DNA of 64,000 nt from Ulva prolifera. Taxonomy: Eukaryota; Chlorophyta; Ulvophyceae; Ulvales; Ulvaceae. A model generated the notes under the pieces. The model ran no database searches, was not told where the DNA came from, and worked only from the letters and a program-made list of their open reading frames with translations. Shown here piece after piece: positions 34,056-46,900 of the stretch (its first letter is position 1; each line of letters opens with the position of its first letter). The position numbers and the translations under genes were made by a program. The stretch is from the NCBI GenBank assembly GCA_023078555.1, contig CM041198.1, positions 2,034,800 through 2,098,799 on the forward strand, in the 5' to 3' direction.

Positions 34056-37000
34056 TCACGACAGCATCTCAATCAAGGTCTGCTGAAGCTCCCAGACCTC
34101 CTCCTGCACGCTCCGCCGCTGTATCATACCGCTGACAGTACACACATATTGAGATATACTTGTTCAGATAAACTGTGGCATACCTTGTCCTGTTTGATTG
34201 ATTCATCGAGCTTCTTTGCCTGCGGACCCTTCCGGTTGCGGGCAGGGCCGGATGCCAGCTTCGCTAATTCGTCCTCAGACTTGGCTATTCTTTCATTGAG
34301 AACCTTGAGGGCATGCCTGAGAGACTCTTCGTCGGCCTCTGCCTGGCGCTTCTCCAGAGCCGGATGAGTATCTTTTTTCTTTGCCTTCTGCAGAACAACG
34401 ATGCTGTCACACGATCTCTCGCTCCTACGGAAACAACATGACCAGCATATATACGATTTTGATGCATCAGCAAGCGCACTGCATCATCATGAACGCGCGT
34501 ACATGAGCCTGGGCTTATGAAAGCACAGTTTATGTCAACCTTGTGGAGGTATGTACAGATCAAGGCGTACCGGTTCATCCTCCTGTATGTCCATCTCTGT
34601 TGGGCCGCTTCGCCGAGTCTTGGGCTGTGGCATCTCGTCGTCCGCAACTTCCGGGGCGGCTGCCACTATGTGGGGTAGGACCTCGAGTTCTACGTCATCG
34701 CTGTCAGGTACATCCTTCCGTGTTCGGTTGAGAACCGGAGGTGAAGGGGGGAGATCGGCGAGTGACCTGTCGCTGCCTCTCTTGCGGGCGCGTCTCCCGC
34801 CGTTGCTGGTCTCGGCCTGCGTAGCAAAGCATGTCGCGATTCTGTATCGACGCGACTTCCACGGCTGACATCGCTTTAAAATCCCTGCGTCATGTACAGC
34901 ATGGCCGCGAAGACGTACCCGGCCACCCTGTTAGCTCCTCCGGTGGGTGGGACGCAACGGAGATTCCGCTGTCTGTTCCCTTTTCATCTCACCCAGGATG
35001 AAATCCCTAAAGTAGTGGTTGTCAGCCACGTACACTCCGTCTTCCCGTGCCCACTGCGCGGCCGACTTCATCGTGCCATCGCCGTAAGCAGTCTTGGTTC
35101 CGATTCTAGACAGCTGCTGTCAGAAAAGCTATCATTTGTGCAAGTCAGGACGCGCAGTCCTTGTTCAGGTCAGGTCAGGACAGCCAGCATCTCATACCTG
35201 CTGCGCACAGAGGTAGAACCGAGAGATGCTTGAAGGAGAGTGCTAGTACCGTAAGACAGTAAAGAGAATGGTTACAGATCTCAGTGTGCACATCCATATA
35301 TGCACACTGAACACACAACACTCAAGGTTACGGCGGGAAACCCTCGCGGGATCTCTCTCGCTACGTCAAGACAATCCTGTTGGCGGCTTACCCCTGCACT
35401 GGATCCGCGGATCATCCGTGCATGGGTGCACCTGTCACCACACTGCTGCCCGCAGGCTCATGCATTGTGACACTCCCCCATAAACCCTGCTACGTCTCCA
35501 CTAGCTGGAGTTTATTACGAACTTCTAGCAAAGCAGGTCCGGGCAGCACTTTAGTAAACACATCTGCTAACTGATCGACAGTGCCAACCCATGCCACCTT
35601 AAGTTCATCCATCTGAACATATTCCCGCACTCGCAAGTGCCGCACACGAATGTGCTTGGATCTGTCAGAGGACACAGCATTCACTGCCAAGATATTGGCA
35701 CTTTTATTATCACCCCACAGAGTTGGCCTATACGGGACAAGCTTAAGGCCGAGAAGCAACTGCTTCACCCACATCAGCTCGTTGGCTGTTGCACTCATCA
35801 CGATGAGCTCAGCCTCTGTTGTATCCCCAGCCACTATACTCTGTTTCTTCGAGCGCCAGAGAACACAGTTCCCATACACTCGAAGAACCATACCAGACAC
35901 ACTCTTCAAATCAGCAGAGTTCGCAAAATCTGCATCAGAGAATGCCTCTAACAGGCACCCATGCCCCACAGAGCCTACAAATTGTATTCCTAAATTCTTT
36001 GTGGACTGCAGGTATCTCAGAACGTGTTGCACAGCCAACCAATGTTCCTTCAGACTACTGGACATGTGCCGGGCCAGGGCATGTGCCACGTAGCTGAGGT
36101 CAGGTCGTGTCACTCCTGCAATGTACTGGATGCTTCCTACAGCACTCATGAACCTGGAATGCTCAGCAGCACTGGCTTTCTCCAGGTCCGGGTGCTCGTT
36201 CACACTCCTCAGTTGTTGCCGCGGCACTAACGGAGTGGGAGACTTTCGACAATCAGACATACTCTACTTTTCAAGCAGGCTATGGATTTTGTTTCGCTGT
36301 GTCATGGTGATTGTCTTGGCCTTGCGATCACGCATGATCTCAGTGCCAAGTGCCCAGGCTAGTTCACCCAGGTCTCTGCCTTCAAATTTTGTGAGAATTA
36401 TGTCGACAAGTTCTTGCAGCCCCGCAGTGCCGCTGAATATGAACAAGTCGTCGACCCACAGGAAAATAAAACAAAGACCAGATGTTCTAACATACAGTCC
36501 GGGATCACTTTGTGCGCACACAAATCCCATCTCTGCTAAGACCTTTACTAAAGCTTTATGCCACTCGCGAGCAGCTTGCTTCAGGCCATACAGGATTTTA
36601 TGCAATCTCCATACACGTGCTGTCCCGTCAGTGAAGTACGGGGGCTGTTCAACGAACACTTCCTCCTCCAGCTCACCATTCAGAAAAGCACACTGTATAT
36701 CTATGTGTCTAATTTCTAAATCTGCCTGAGCAGCAACTGACAGCAACACACGAAGTGTCGCATAGCTCCCAACAGGTGACCAAGTCTCAAAAAAGTCTAC
36801 ACCCTCTACCTGAGAAAAACCCCGCACCACATAGCGTGCCTTGTAGCGCTGAATCTCCCCCGCAGGCCCACGCTTGATCTTGAGCACCCATTTGCCCGAG
36901 ATAGCCCGTTTGCCCGCAGGCAGATAGCACAACCCGAAGGTTCCGTGCTCACCCAGTGCATCTACCTCCTCCTGCATGGCACGCAGCCATGCATCCCTGT

Positions 37001-40000
37001 CCGGACCCGCAAGTCCTTCCTTCATAGAAGGCATATCAGGGTCGGAGGAGGCCTTCTGCTTCCTGGCGGCAGCTGCTCGGCGCGACCCACGACGCTGAAC
37101 ACTCTGCTGCTCACCAGACTCCACATGCTGAGGCTTCAGGCCTGCACAGGACACTCCACAGTCAGCCGCGGCTGATGTGTCCTGATCACAAGCTGAAACA
37201 TCAATAGCAGCTACAACTGTCTCACTACTAGCAACGTCAGAACCCGCAGGCTCATGCATTTGTACAGCTGCTACATCCGCAGCCAATGGAACAAGGCGTC
37301 TGCGTACAAGAGGATTGATTTTTATGCGAGGCAAGGCGGCTGGAATGGCCCTCACCTCGTCAGGCAAATCAACCCCAACTGCGGCTGAGGGGTCCGGATC
37401 CTCTCCCCCTAATTCGGACCCGGTCTCCACCTCATCTGGCTCATCCTCCCAGAAAGGCCTCGGCGCCTCAGCTCCTCGCAAGGGCTGAGCAACTGCCCCC
37501 GCGCCAGATGCTGAGGCCGCTGCCGAATTACCCGCTGATCGGACCCGCTGAGCCTCCAGATTCTGATGGGCCGCGGCCCTTTCATCATCTGAGACGGTGT
37601 AGTCCATGCGCTGTTCATCGTCGTCGTCATAGACACCAGGACCATCGTCATCCTCGTCCATGTCATCGTCAGACGCACTGACAGACACTTGAACAGGAAA
37701 CGCAGCTTCTACACCAGGGTCGTGCAGTGCAGCGTTGCGCGTGACAACATACTGCGCAGTACGTGAGGGCACAGCGACAGGGTGATGCACTTCACCACGC
37801 AAACGAGAGGGAGAAGGGACGTCAGGGTGGGCAACAGCTCTTGATGTCGCACGCGTGCGATGCAAAGCTGTTCTGGCTATTTCCGGTGTGGCCCGAGCAG
37901 GGTCACGCCGGATAATCTCCGCAGAGGAGCCAGCTCCAAATCGTGGAGAATACACAGCCTCACTAGGCTCAGGGTTATCCTGCCGGAAAGTCATTTCCAT
38001 GACAGGAACCCTACCATGACCAGGGGGGGTGTGAAGCTGGTCACGCAGACGGCGCAACACTCCCCCGTCATAGGTGTGCTCAGCCGCGAATGGAGGCACA
38101 TCGGCGTCGGTAACACGCTCACCCTCATCGTCACCCTCGAAGACAACCGTATAGGAGTTCGCAAACTCCTCAGGCTCTCTCTTGTCCACAACGGCGGACG
38201 CATCGTACTTTCGTACGTGGCGGATCATCTGATCCGCAGTGCACACAACCTGACGCACAACAAAAACCCTACCCCCAGGAACATCCTGGGCGTACACACG
38301 CTGCATGCTGGGGCCCAGCCCAGCCCCGACCCAGTATGCAAGAACCCCCCTTTGGGACAACTTCCGCAGCTTGTCATCTCTAGGGTATGCATACACCTCA
38401 ACCCCCCACGGACGCTGCTGCCGCAGCAGATCTTGGAACACCTCAACGGAGGTGTCTCTGAAAAAGGACATATAAGGAATGATATCCTTATCACAAGAAC
38501 GAACTAAAAACTCATCTAACTCTGTCGTCGCAAGCAACTTGTACTTGCGTTTTTCCTCCTCCTTCAACTTTTCGCGTTCGGCCTTTTTCATGCGCTTACC
38601 CTTCCCCAAACTCCGCTCAGCTTCGTCAACATCCGCAGACGCGTTGACAGCATGCTGGCCTTTCTGAGATTTGAGGATACTCGCCAACTTGTCATGGTAC
38701 AGTGCCGAGGACGGCGTGAGATTGTGACCATGGACAACACTGGCGAGGCATTCTATCCACAGGAACAGAGGCAGGCCGCTCGCGAGCAGCGCAGCACGGA
38801 GTGACTCAAAGGCAACTCCGATCCTCCGCTCAATCATGCCATTACAGCGATGAGCAGCTGTGGGGGTCAAGCGGTGGATGATGCCACGACGCTGGAGGTA
38901 GAGTTTTAAGGCCTCGACCATGAACTCTCCCCCTTTGTCGGTGTGTAGGATGCGCACACCCGGTTCACCTGGCTTCACCACATTCACCCGAATGCGTTCG
39001 ATAATATAAGAGATCATGGCCGCAGCCTCACTCTTTTTGCGCAGACCGACCACGAAAGTATAACGAGTAAAGGCACACATCACAAACAAAACATACTTCA
39101 CACCACCAATTCCTACAGGAGACACAGGACCAGCTAAATCGGCATGCAGTTGCTCACCAGGACACTTGGCCTGGCCCATGAGCTCACGATCATTGGCAGA
39201 AAATTTGCCCGCAGGCACTTTGCCAATTCTGCAGCCATGACAACGATTCCCTAATGGCTCGGAATCAACTTTCAAATTTAAATCACCATAAAACTCAGCG
39301 TTGGCTTGCATACGCTTGAGGACCCACGTGGACTGGTGAAAGGACAAGTGTGCGAGAAAAGCAGGCTCCAGCAAGTACGCATCATATGGGACCTCAGCTC
39401 CCCCAGCATTGGGTCGCTTCAGGTCAACGGCCGCGACCGCCACATGATGCCACTGCTGTTGGTCCTCAATAACTGAGGTTGGGCTGCTCTGGTTAGACCA
39501 GACTACCCCCCTATTGACCGGCGCACCGACGAGAATAGGTTTCGTGTCTACTGCCATTTTGAAAGCAAAGACAGGGTGACCATCTACATCAAGTTCCTGA
39601 TACTTGACGTCGTCCTCTATGTCAGTGGCCATATCGCCCAGACCAGGAACATACAACACGTTTCTACGCGTGTCTAGGAACATCTGCTCGTGCCTAAGAC
39701 CCATCGTACTGAGCAGGTTGTACGGACATTCAGGCGCGTAATAAACACCAGGGATTTCCACATCTAACGGATGCGTATTCCCACACTTGTCTACATAAGT
39801 ACCCAGGTTCACCAGAATGGTTCCCCTACCCATGATAGAAAGCTGCCCTGGTCCCGCGAGATTGGCAACTTTCTGGCACGGGCCGTACTCAGTAAACATT
39901 TCACGATTGCCTACTATATGCATGTCCGACCCACTATCTACAATGATGTTCCACGGCAGAGACGCGTCTGGCTGGGGATACTTTTCAGGCATTTCAACAG

Positions 40001-43000
40001 TGCAAACATCTTTGGCCGCAGCCTGTTTGCGTTGGGGGCAGTTCGCACGAAGATGTCCCTTCTTCTTGCAGAAGAAGCAGGTCCTGGTCTCCTCGCGAGG
40101 AGCCTGGCCAGCCGCGACAGCGGCGACCACAGGACCATCACCACGGGCCTGCTTGCGCCAGCCTGGTTTGCCCGCGGGCGCCCCAGACCTTGCCTGCAGC
40201 TGCCGCTGTTGTTTGAGCAAATCGGCGTGCTCAGTTAAACGTGATATAATTACGTGGGGGGAAGAGTGTAATACTTCGCCGCGCACAGCGTTGAACTCCT
40301 CCCCCACTTCTAAAAGTTTCAGTCTAAGCCATCGCTGGCCCACATCGGCACCTAGTGCCTCCAGTTGAGTGTAAACACTCATCACTTCACCACAATACGT
40401 CGCAACGTCTTTGTTGTGTTGTGATAACGAATTGAACCGACTCCACAACCTGTGGATTTCGGCTTCGGTGCTGGGTCTGTACTTGGCAGTCAAGTAAGAC
40501 CATGCTTCACACAGGTGTGACATGCGATAGACAGTCGTCCTATCCGCGTCAGGCAAAGACATTAGGACCTGTGTCCTCGCCCTAGCATGAACACGCTGTT
40601 CGTCCGCAGACGGTGCGTGCTGCAACGAATGGTCTAACTCAAATTGGCCTAACCACAAAAAGACTTTCTGCTCGTACGCAACGAAGCTTTCAGTCTTATA
40701 ATTCCACTCAGGCAACTTTCCTTTTGTCAGATCAGGTTCGCTACGTCCTCGAGATGCGCGCAGCGCCTCAGTCAACGTCGCGAGTGATATGAGGGACTCA
40801 GTGTGACCAGATTCGTTCACAACATGAGAGGAATGAGGCACCTGCCGGCTACTCTGCCCAGTGTTGGAAGATGGTCGTGGCCGGACAATTCGTCCGCCAC
40901 GGAGCAACATGCCCGCGGGCTGTTCTCCGTCAGGGACCTGCTGGTCAGCGTCCCTGGCGACGAGAGGCTGCTGGTCAGCATCGTCACGCCTCTCCTCGCG
41001 AGGAGAGTTGGCTTTAGAATTAGCATTGGAGAGAGACATCCTGCAGTAGGACAGACGGTTGTTCGTCGCGCGCAGCAACTAACCGATGGGTTGGCTCGCA
41101 AGCCGACAGGTTGAGAAGAACAAGCGAACGCGTTCGCTTTTTTTAGCGCTGATCATTGGAACAAGCTTCTCGAATTGTGTCTAACAACAATATACTACGA
41201 GGGAGCTAAATGATGCCTGCGCTTTTGACCGCAGTCTGAGCGCCGGCAGAACAGTGGAATGCCCGCCGTGTCTGCGCACAGACATTGGCCGACGGCTTCC
41301 ATGACAAGACCATAAACAGACATTAAACGCTAACATCATCGATACCATGTCAGAAAAGCTATCATTTGTGCAGGTCAGGACGCGCAGTCCTTGTTCAGGT
41401 CAGGTCAGGACAGCCAGCATCTCATACCTGCTGCGCACAGAGGTAGAACCGAGAGATGCTTGAAGGAGAGTGCTAGTACCGTAAGACAGTAAAGAGAATG
41501 GTTACAGATCTCAGTGTGCACATCCATATATGCACACTGAACACACAACACTCAAGGTTACGGCAGGAAACCCTCGCGGGATCTCTCTCGCTACGTCAAG
41601 ACAATCCTGTTGGCGGCTTACCCCTGCACTGGATCCGCGGATCATCCGTGCATGGGTGCACCTGTCACCACACTGCTGCCCGCAGGCTCATGCATTGTGA
41701 CAGCTGCATGTATAGGTGATGTGTCAGTGGCGTGCGCTTGTCACGTGCACTAGGATGCTGTTGCCTAATGTGTTCGTTGTGCAGTAGCAAAACGTCCGCA
41801 TCAGATGGGTCAGGCGCGGTGCACGAGAATGGTTGGTGGCCCACCAACCATTCGGGCATGCATGCATGTCAGTATTCACGCGCCTCAGAATGGTTGGTGG
41901 CTCACCAACCATTCGGGCATGCCTGCATCTCACTATCCACGGGCCCCGAATGGTTGGTGGGCCACCAGCCATTCGGGCATGCATGCATGTCACTATCAAC
42001 GCGCCTCGGAATGGTTGGTGGGCCACCAACCATTCCGAGCATTCATGCATCTCACTATCCACGGGCCCCGAATGGTTGGTGGGCCACCAGCCATTCGGGC
42101 ATGCATGCATGTCACTATTAACGCGCCTCGGAATGGTTGGTGGGCCACCAACCATTCCGAGCATTCATGCATCTCACTATCCACGGGCCCCGAATGGTTG
42201 GTGGGCCACCAGCCATTCGGGCATGCATGCATGTCACTATTAACGCGCCTCGGAATGGTTGGTGGGCCACCAACCATTCCGAGCATTCATGCATCTCACT
42301 ATCCACGGGCCCCGAATGGTTGGTGGGCCACCAGCCATTCGGGCATGCATGCATGTCACTATTAACGCGCCTCGGAATGGTTGGTGGCCCACCAACCATT
42401 CCGAGCAGTCCTGCATGTACGTCACGATCCGGGAGCAAGCACGCGCCTGTTCTTCCTCCACGTCCTTCACTGCCGCGGTCACCCTCGGGTCCTTGCGGTC
42501 TCGCTCGCTCCGCCGCATCTTCTTGTTGTGATCAAATGCTCGTCGAGGGAAACCGCTGCAAGAACAGGTTGATCACGACTGTGCGTGTGTGCTTACACGA
42601 ACACAGGATGACCACCGATTACGGCCGAACATGTGCATCCTGACATAGTCGTGATGTCGCATGCTCAAGAGGAAACGCACTTGTACTTCACGTCCCTCAA
42701 CATGCTTTTCTGGCCCCGAAATGCTGCTGCTATGTTCCTCGCAGCCGTGTACGCCGTCCCCTCTTTGCCCTCCTGCATAAGTCAATCAAGTCTGGTCGTC
42801 ATCGATGTACTGTGGTGGCCATTGCCTCCCGCGGCGCACGGTCCGTGGCGACCACTTCCAGCAAGAAAACAGCACTTGGGTCAATCACACTACACGCTCA
42901 GCCATACAAGACAACACGAAACCATCCCAATCCACCGTAATCTTCACACTACCGTATGGCAACCGCCCCAGCAAGTCAGCCCGGCGATACAGAGTCAAGT

Positions 43001-43596
43001 TGTTAGCAGGCATAGCACAAGCGTACCCCCGCTGCTGCCGCTGCGATCGCACCAACGTGCTGATGCATCAGCATACTTCCTTCATACATCCGCAGCTTTG
43101 GGTCGCCGGTGTCCTTCAGCAGCGCCTGCATCAGCGGAGACGCCTTGTCCTCGTCCCTCATCTGGCCCAGGATCGCCGACAACTTGTCAGTCCACATCAG
43201 CACTCCCGACTGTAGTACCTCCCATACATGATCGCTGTCGCCCGTCGCAGCGGTAGCAGTGGAGGCCGCTGTGCGTGCCGACGCCCCTGGAGCGGAGCCT
43301 CGATTCCGGGGGTTGATGGGCTGGACCAGCACCGGGGGCTCGATGCCGCCAGCGATCTTCCCCTTCTGGAAGTAGAAAGTAATACATGTCTTCAGGGACT
43401 CCACGTTGTCGACGTCCAAGGTGGCCTTGTTGTCGTTGGCCGACGACAGTGTCATGCCGTCCGCCCCCCCTCCCCTTCGCCAGATACTCCTCGCTAGCAC
43501 ATCCAGCATCTCATTCGCAGAATCGTCGTCCGCTGTCTCTTTGTCGACGACGATCGCGGCATCTCGCTTGAACTGGAATTGAAGGCTGTCCGACAT
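34056..43596 (-). CDS. CACTA accessory protein of unknown fold (position of TnpA), copy 1
   Basis: Exons with matching phases are 43596-43027 (ATG MSDSLQFQFKRD; 190 residues, ends HVGAIAAAAAG), 42772-42681 (EGKEGTAYTAARN) and 42555 to about 42410 (GFPRRAFDHNKKMRRSERDRK). Next comes a palindrome array. An exon follows whose halves, about 41826-41703 and 35117-34919, are now separated by Copia-1 (DADVLLLHNEHIRQQHPSARD). The last exons are 34816-34571 (GGRRARKRGSDRS, a basic NLS-like patch), 34387-34184 (charged, coiled-coil-like KALEKRQAEADEESL-type text) and 34118-34056 (RRSVQEEVWELQQTLIEMLS, stop). I recognise no domain. Its place beside a divergent transposase and its basic plus coiled-coil regions suggest a DNA-binding partner like TnpA, by inference only. 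How the array between exons 3 and 4 is treated in the mRNA is unclear; I find no acceptor before exon 4. Confidence 0.6.
35118..35472 (-). repeat. LTR of Copia-1 (3' LTR in element sense)
   Basis: 355 bp, bounded by TGTCAGAAAAGC and GCATTGTGACA on the + strand. It is almost identical to 41348-41702 and to both LTRs of Copia-2. Confidence 0.95.
35490..41078 (-). other. Copia-1 Gag-Pol coding region
   Basis: A fossil or recent retroelement coding region holding Gag, protease, integrase, reverse transcriptase and RNase H in Copia order. Between integrase and reverse transcriptase it has a long, acidic, low-complexity linker, common in Copia polyproteins. Near-whole. Confidence 0.9.
41348..41702 (-). 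repeat. LTR of Copia-1 (5' LTR in element sense)
   Basis: 355 bp, same boundaries as its partner. The primer-binding site lies just inside it. Confidence 0.95.
41828..42400. repeat. Palindrome array 1: ten 25-bp palindromes, 61-bp period
   Basis: Palindromes begin at 41828, 41889, 41949, 42010, 42071, 42132, 42193, 42254, 42315 and 42376. The core has arms AATGGTTGGTGG and CCACCAACCATT around one central C or G. Linkers alternate between two types (one with GCATGCATGCATGTCACTAT, one with CATCTCACTATCCACGGGCC), so the real repeat unit is a 122-bp dimer. Because 61 is not a multiple of three, long spurious frames run through it on both strands. It lies inside the accessory gene, between exons 3 and 4. 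Confidence 0.95.
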
Positions 43597-43926
43597 CGCG
43601 ACGTATAAACCAGAGAGGACCGGAACCAAACAGACACTTAGCAGCCAACACGTTTACAGTAACTTCAACTTCTTTGGAACTTGGCAAAGCCTATCCGTCG
43701 ATGCTGATATCCAACCTTTTGAAAACACAGTGCCGTGTTGGTGCCCGGCCATTGGCCACAGGGACACTCCCTCGTTACATCCTCACGCCTGATTATCCCC
43801 CGCCACTCCACTCTTCCCCGAGTACGCTTGCACTACGCCTGAACCTCGTTCATACCACGCCGCTCGCTTGCCGCGACGTCTTTCCATTCATCCAGGCAGA
43901 GTTCATCGACGTTTAATGTGCAGATA
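43597..43926. promoter_or_regulatory. Divergent promoter region of accessory and transposase genes
   Basis: 330 bp separate the start codons of the minus-strand accessory gene (43596) and the plus-strand transposase gene (43927). No coding frame is convincing here, so both promoters should lie within it. I see no certain TATA box. Confidence 0.55.
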
Positions 43927-46900
43927 ATGGCTCCGCGTAGGCCTCGCACCGCCAAGCGTGCTGTCGACGACGACCTTGCAGAAGTTGGCGTGCTGCGCCT
44001 TGATCCTCCACTTCGTGATGGGGACCGAAAGTTACTATACAAGTGCACAAAATGTAGTAAACCGTTTGACAGGCTTCTAACTACCCAGAACCACCCCCGC
44101 GCCTGCCCCGCGGGGCGCCCTCAGACTCGTGACGATGGCACTGTAGATGACACAGGCAGCCAGCCAGTGGCGGGCAACCAGCCTCCGGGCGATGTCGACC
44201 TCGGTCGAGTCGACGAGGTCCTCATCGAGGTGTGCCTGTTCCTGAACACCTCGTCTGATCTCCGAGTGCTGACTATCTGGTGATCGTGATTGGTGTCATG
44301 TGGCCAGGTCCCTGAGGGCTCCGACGTATCCGAAGAAGACTACGGAGACGACGATGCGGACAGCCTATACGACGACGCCAGTAGTGTCCTCTCGAGCCTG
44401 TCAGGAGATGACTGGGACACAGACTCTACCGAGGTTTGTCCTTTCGGTGTCTCCCGACGCAGCCTGATTCTCCGAGTTGCTCTTATGCTGGGCACCCACC
44501 CCCTGCTCCCTCTCGGCGTCAATGGCTGGTGACTATGTGCAGAGCGACGCCCTCGACGGCCGCGAGGGTCCACAGGTCGCAGCCGAGGCTGCAGCCGTGA
44601 AGGGGACTGCCGCATGGTGGCGTCAGAGACGGATGGATCCGGTCTCCGACACCTGCCGTCTCACAGTGTTGACTGTATCAATGTGGATCGCCAGCCTGAA
44701 AAGCATGTTCCGGATGAGTGATGTTGTGGTGGACATGTGGTGTCGTTTTGTGCATTATCTACTCTTACCAGATGGGAATATGTTCCCCCCATCCTTCCAC
44801 CTGGTCAAGGCTGTCCTGGCTGTACCAGATGTCTCTTCGGTGACCCGGCACGTGTGCCCACAGTGCTGGACTCTCTTCCCAGGTATAAAGCCGTGTGATC
44901 ATACCCACCACTTGGACGACGTCTGCAACACCCCAGGGTGCACCCAGAAGCGTTTCGAGGTGGACCTGGCAGGCAAGGGTGCACCTTGCCGGAGTGTCTT
45001 CTACTTTGGGGAGGCCGCATCGCTGAAAGACCTGATTCTGCAACCCGGCGTCCTTGCCGCGGTTCGTGCTCATCGAGTGCACGCCCTACTGGATCCCGCC
45101 GGTTTCTGGAAGTCCCCTGCCGGACGTGCCCTGAACGCCGCATGCGGGGGGATTTTCGACAAGGCTGACCCGGACGAGATTGCACTGCTTTTCAGCTTGG
45201 GTGCGCTCGGCTTGAGTTCGACCTATCCTGCGTCCCCGTCACTCAGTTGCCAGGCCATCGATATCGTCTGGGTCCAGTGGGGCCTGCAGTAGCCTCTCCC
45301 CGACACTGAGCCCGCTTGCAGGGGGTGACGGCGCCCAACTGTACGTGAACAAGCAACACGGGACCACAATCTGGGGCATCCGCCTGCTGGACCTCCCCCC
45401 TCATCTGTCTCATTGCAATGATGCCTGGATTCCCCTGGGGGTAGTCGAGGGCCCAACTGAACCCACGAACATGGACAGCATCCTTGCACAGGTACTCGAG
45501 TTCTTCAAGAAGCATGACCCAGGTACGTGTCAGTCTGGCGAGTGTGTACCCAACGCACACTCATGTCCGGCCAGTGCTTGATGTGGCTGTGTTCACTATA
45601 AACCCCCTACAATGCAGCCAGGAAGGGGGAGGACGGGATCGAGGCTTTCAAAGTCGAGATGCCTGACGGAACAGTTCTGCGCATCTGGCCTGTGCTCTGC
45701 TGTGTGGAGGGCGACATTCCATGGATGCAGAAGTTGACAAACAGCATCGGGCACGGCGGCAAGAGGGCGTGCTACCGTTGCGCCCAGAACGGCGTCCGGG
45801 TGTTCGCAGCCAACACAGTACGGTATGTTGGCTCCAGTTGCCGTGCCGTCGCCATGCTGCCTCTGACCACCCCTGCTTTCCCCTGGCATCCCGGCCAAGC
45901 CCGCCTCCGCCACCCCCTCCGACATGGCGTGGGGGCTCCCTACTGTCCTTATCAGACATCCGCCGTGCAGCTGGCTTGGGTTCCACGGCCCGGTCATCCA
46001 GCCTCAGCCTGTTCACGCTGCGGGGCCTGATCAAGGAAAGCCCCTCACAGCGGCGCAAGAGACGGACATTGCCGCGGGTGCGGTGCCAAGGATGGTGCCC
46101 GGCAGTCTGGAACCAGACCCCGGGGCCCCCCCCCCTCGCACGAAGTGGTCCGAGGTTACCACCATCGACCCGGCGACCCTGGCAAAGGACTGCCGGCTGA
46201 AGTACTCTGCTTCAGAGATGTGCGCTCGCGGCCACACAGCAGACCAGTTGACTGAACAGGTGCGGCTACCCTTGTGTTTATTTCTTTCCTCTGTCATGCG
46301 GCCCATGTGCCAGCATGCATGGTCGATGTTCTGCCTATACGCCCACCAGGAGGCTTGCATGCAGACCACCAGCCCCACGTTGGACCGCTACACTGCCAAA
46401 GACACCCTGCTGGAACGGCAGAAACTTGCGAAGAAGGAGCACATCCGCCTGGGGGTTAAAGAGTCTTCCCTGTTCAGCACCCTCTCATACTTCAAGTGCG
46501 CACTCCTACCACAGGACAGCTGCAGTACCGTCATCTGGACCCATGAATACACCGTGAAGGAGGTTGTTTCTGCAGTCCATGCCACTTCTTCCGCTACGGT
46601 GTCGCGCACGTGTTCCTCCTTGGCCTCCTCATGGACTTCTGGAATCAGTGGCTGCCGAGTTCGAAGAGGCGTAAGAAAGCCCGCCCTGCAGGCCCCAGGC
46701 GGTTGTATCAGCTGCCTAAAGAGGTGGTGGCCCAGATCGCTGCCCGCGCGTCCCACATCATGCACACTTATCTGTTCAAGAAAGTGTACACCGACATCAC
46801 CAAGTGCGGTTCCGCGGCCCCCCACAATACGGCAGCGGTCACTGGTTACTGCTGGCAGCTGTCCCATGCACACGTGTCGTGAACCTTACAGCTTGTGGAG

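Larger units (their letters stand above)
35118..41702 (-). mobile_element. Copia LTR retrotransposon, Copia-1
   Basis: Complete outline: 355-bp LTRs at both ends, TSD GCTGC (35113-35117 and 41703-41707), a primer-binding site beginning TGGTATC next to the right-hand LTR (as for initiator Met tRNA) and a purine tract TATGGGGGAG next to the left-hand LTR. The internal region reads on the minus strand in the order Gag with a CCHC knuckle (CFFCKKKGHLRANC), protease (VDSGSDMHIV), integrase, reverse transcriptase (IQCAFLNGELEEEVF, WVDDLFIF) and RNase H. This order is diagnostic for Copia. The LTRs differ at only about two positions, so it is very young. It looks almost whole, with about one break. 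It sits inside an exon of the CACTA-1 accessory gene. Confidence 0.97.

Noticed and set aside
36945-38507. Plus-strand frames inside the Copia elements (also 54186-55748)
   Set aside because: They are antisense shadows of the minus-strand polyprotein and are simply repeated in both copies.
41748-41756. Internal CACTAGGA that resembles the transposon terminus (also at 62884)
   Set aside because: It lies within a coding exon of the accessory gene in both copies (encoding the HPSARD region) and lacks the following GAATGG, so it is chance similarity.
41724-42643. Long overlapping open frames on both strands rich in NGWWPTNHS / WLVGHQPF
   Set aside because: They are by-products of the palindrome array: a 61-bp unit without stops reads open in several frames and strands. 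The same happens at 48240-48770 and 62860-63900. Only the edges join real exons.
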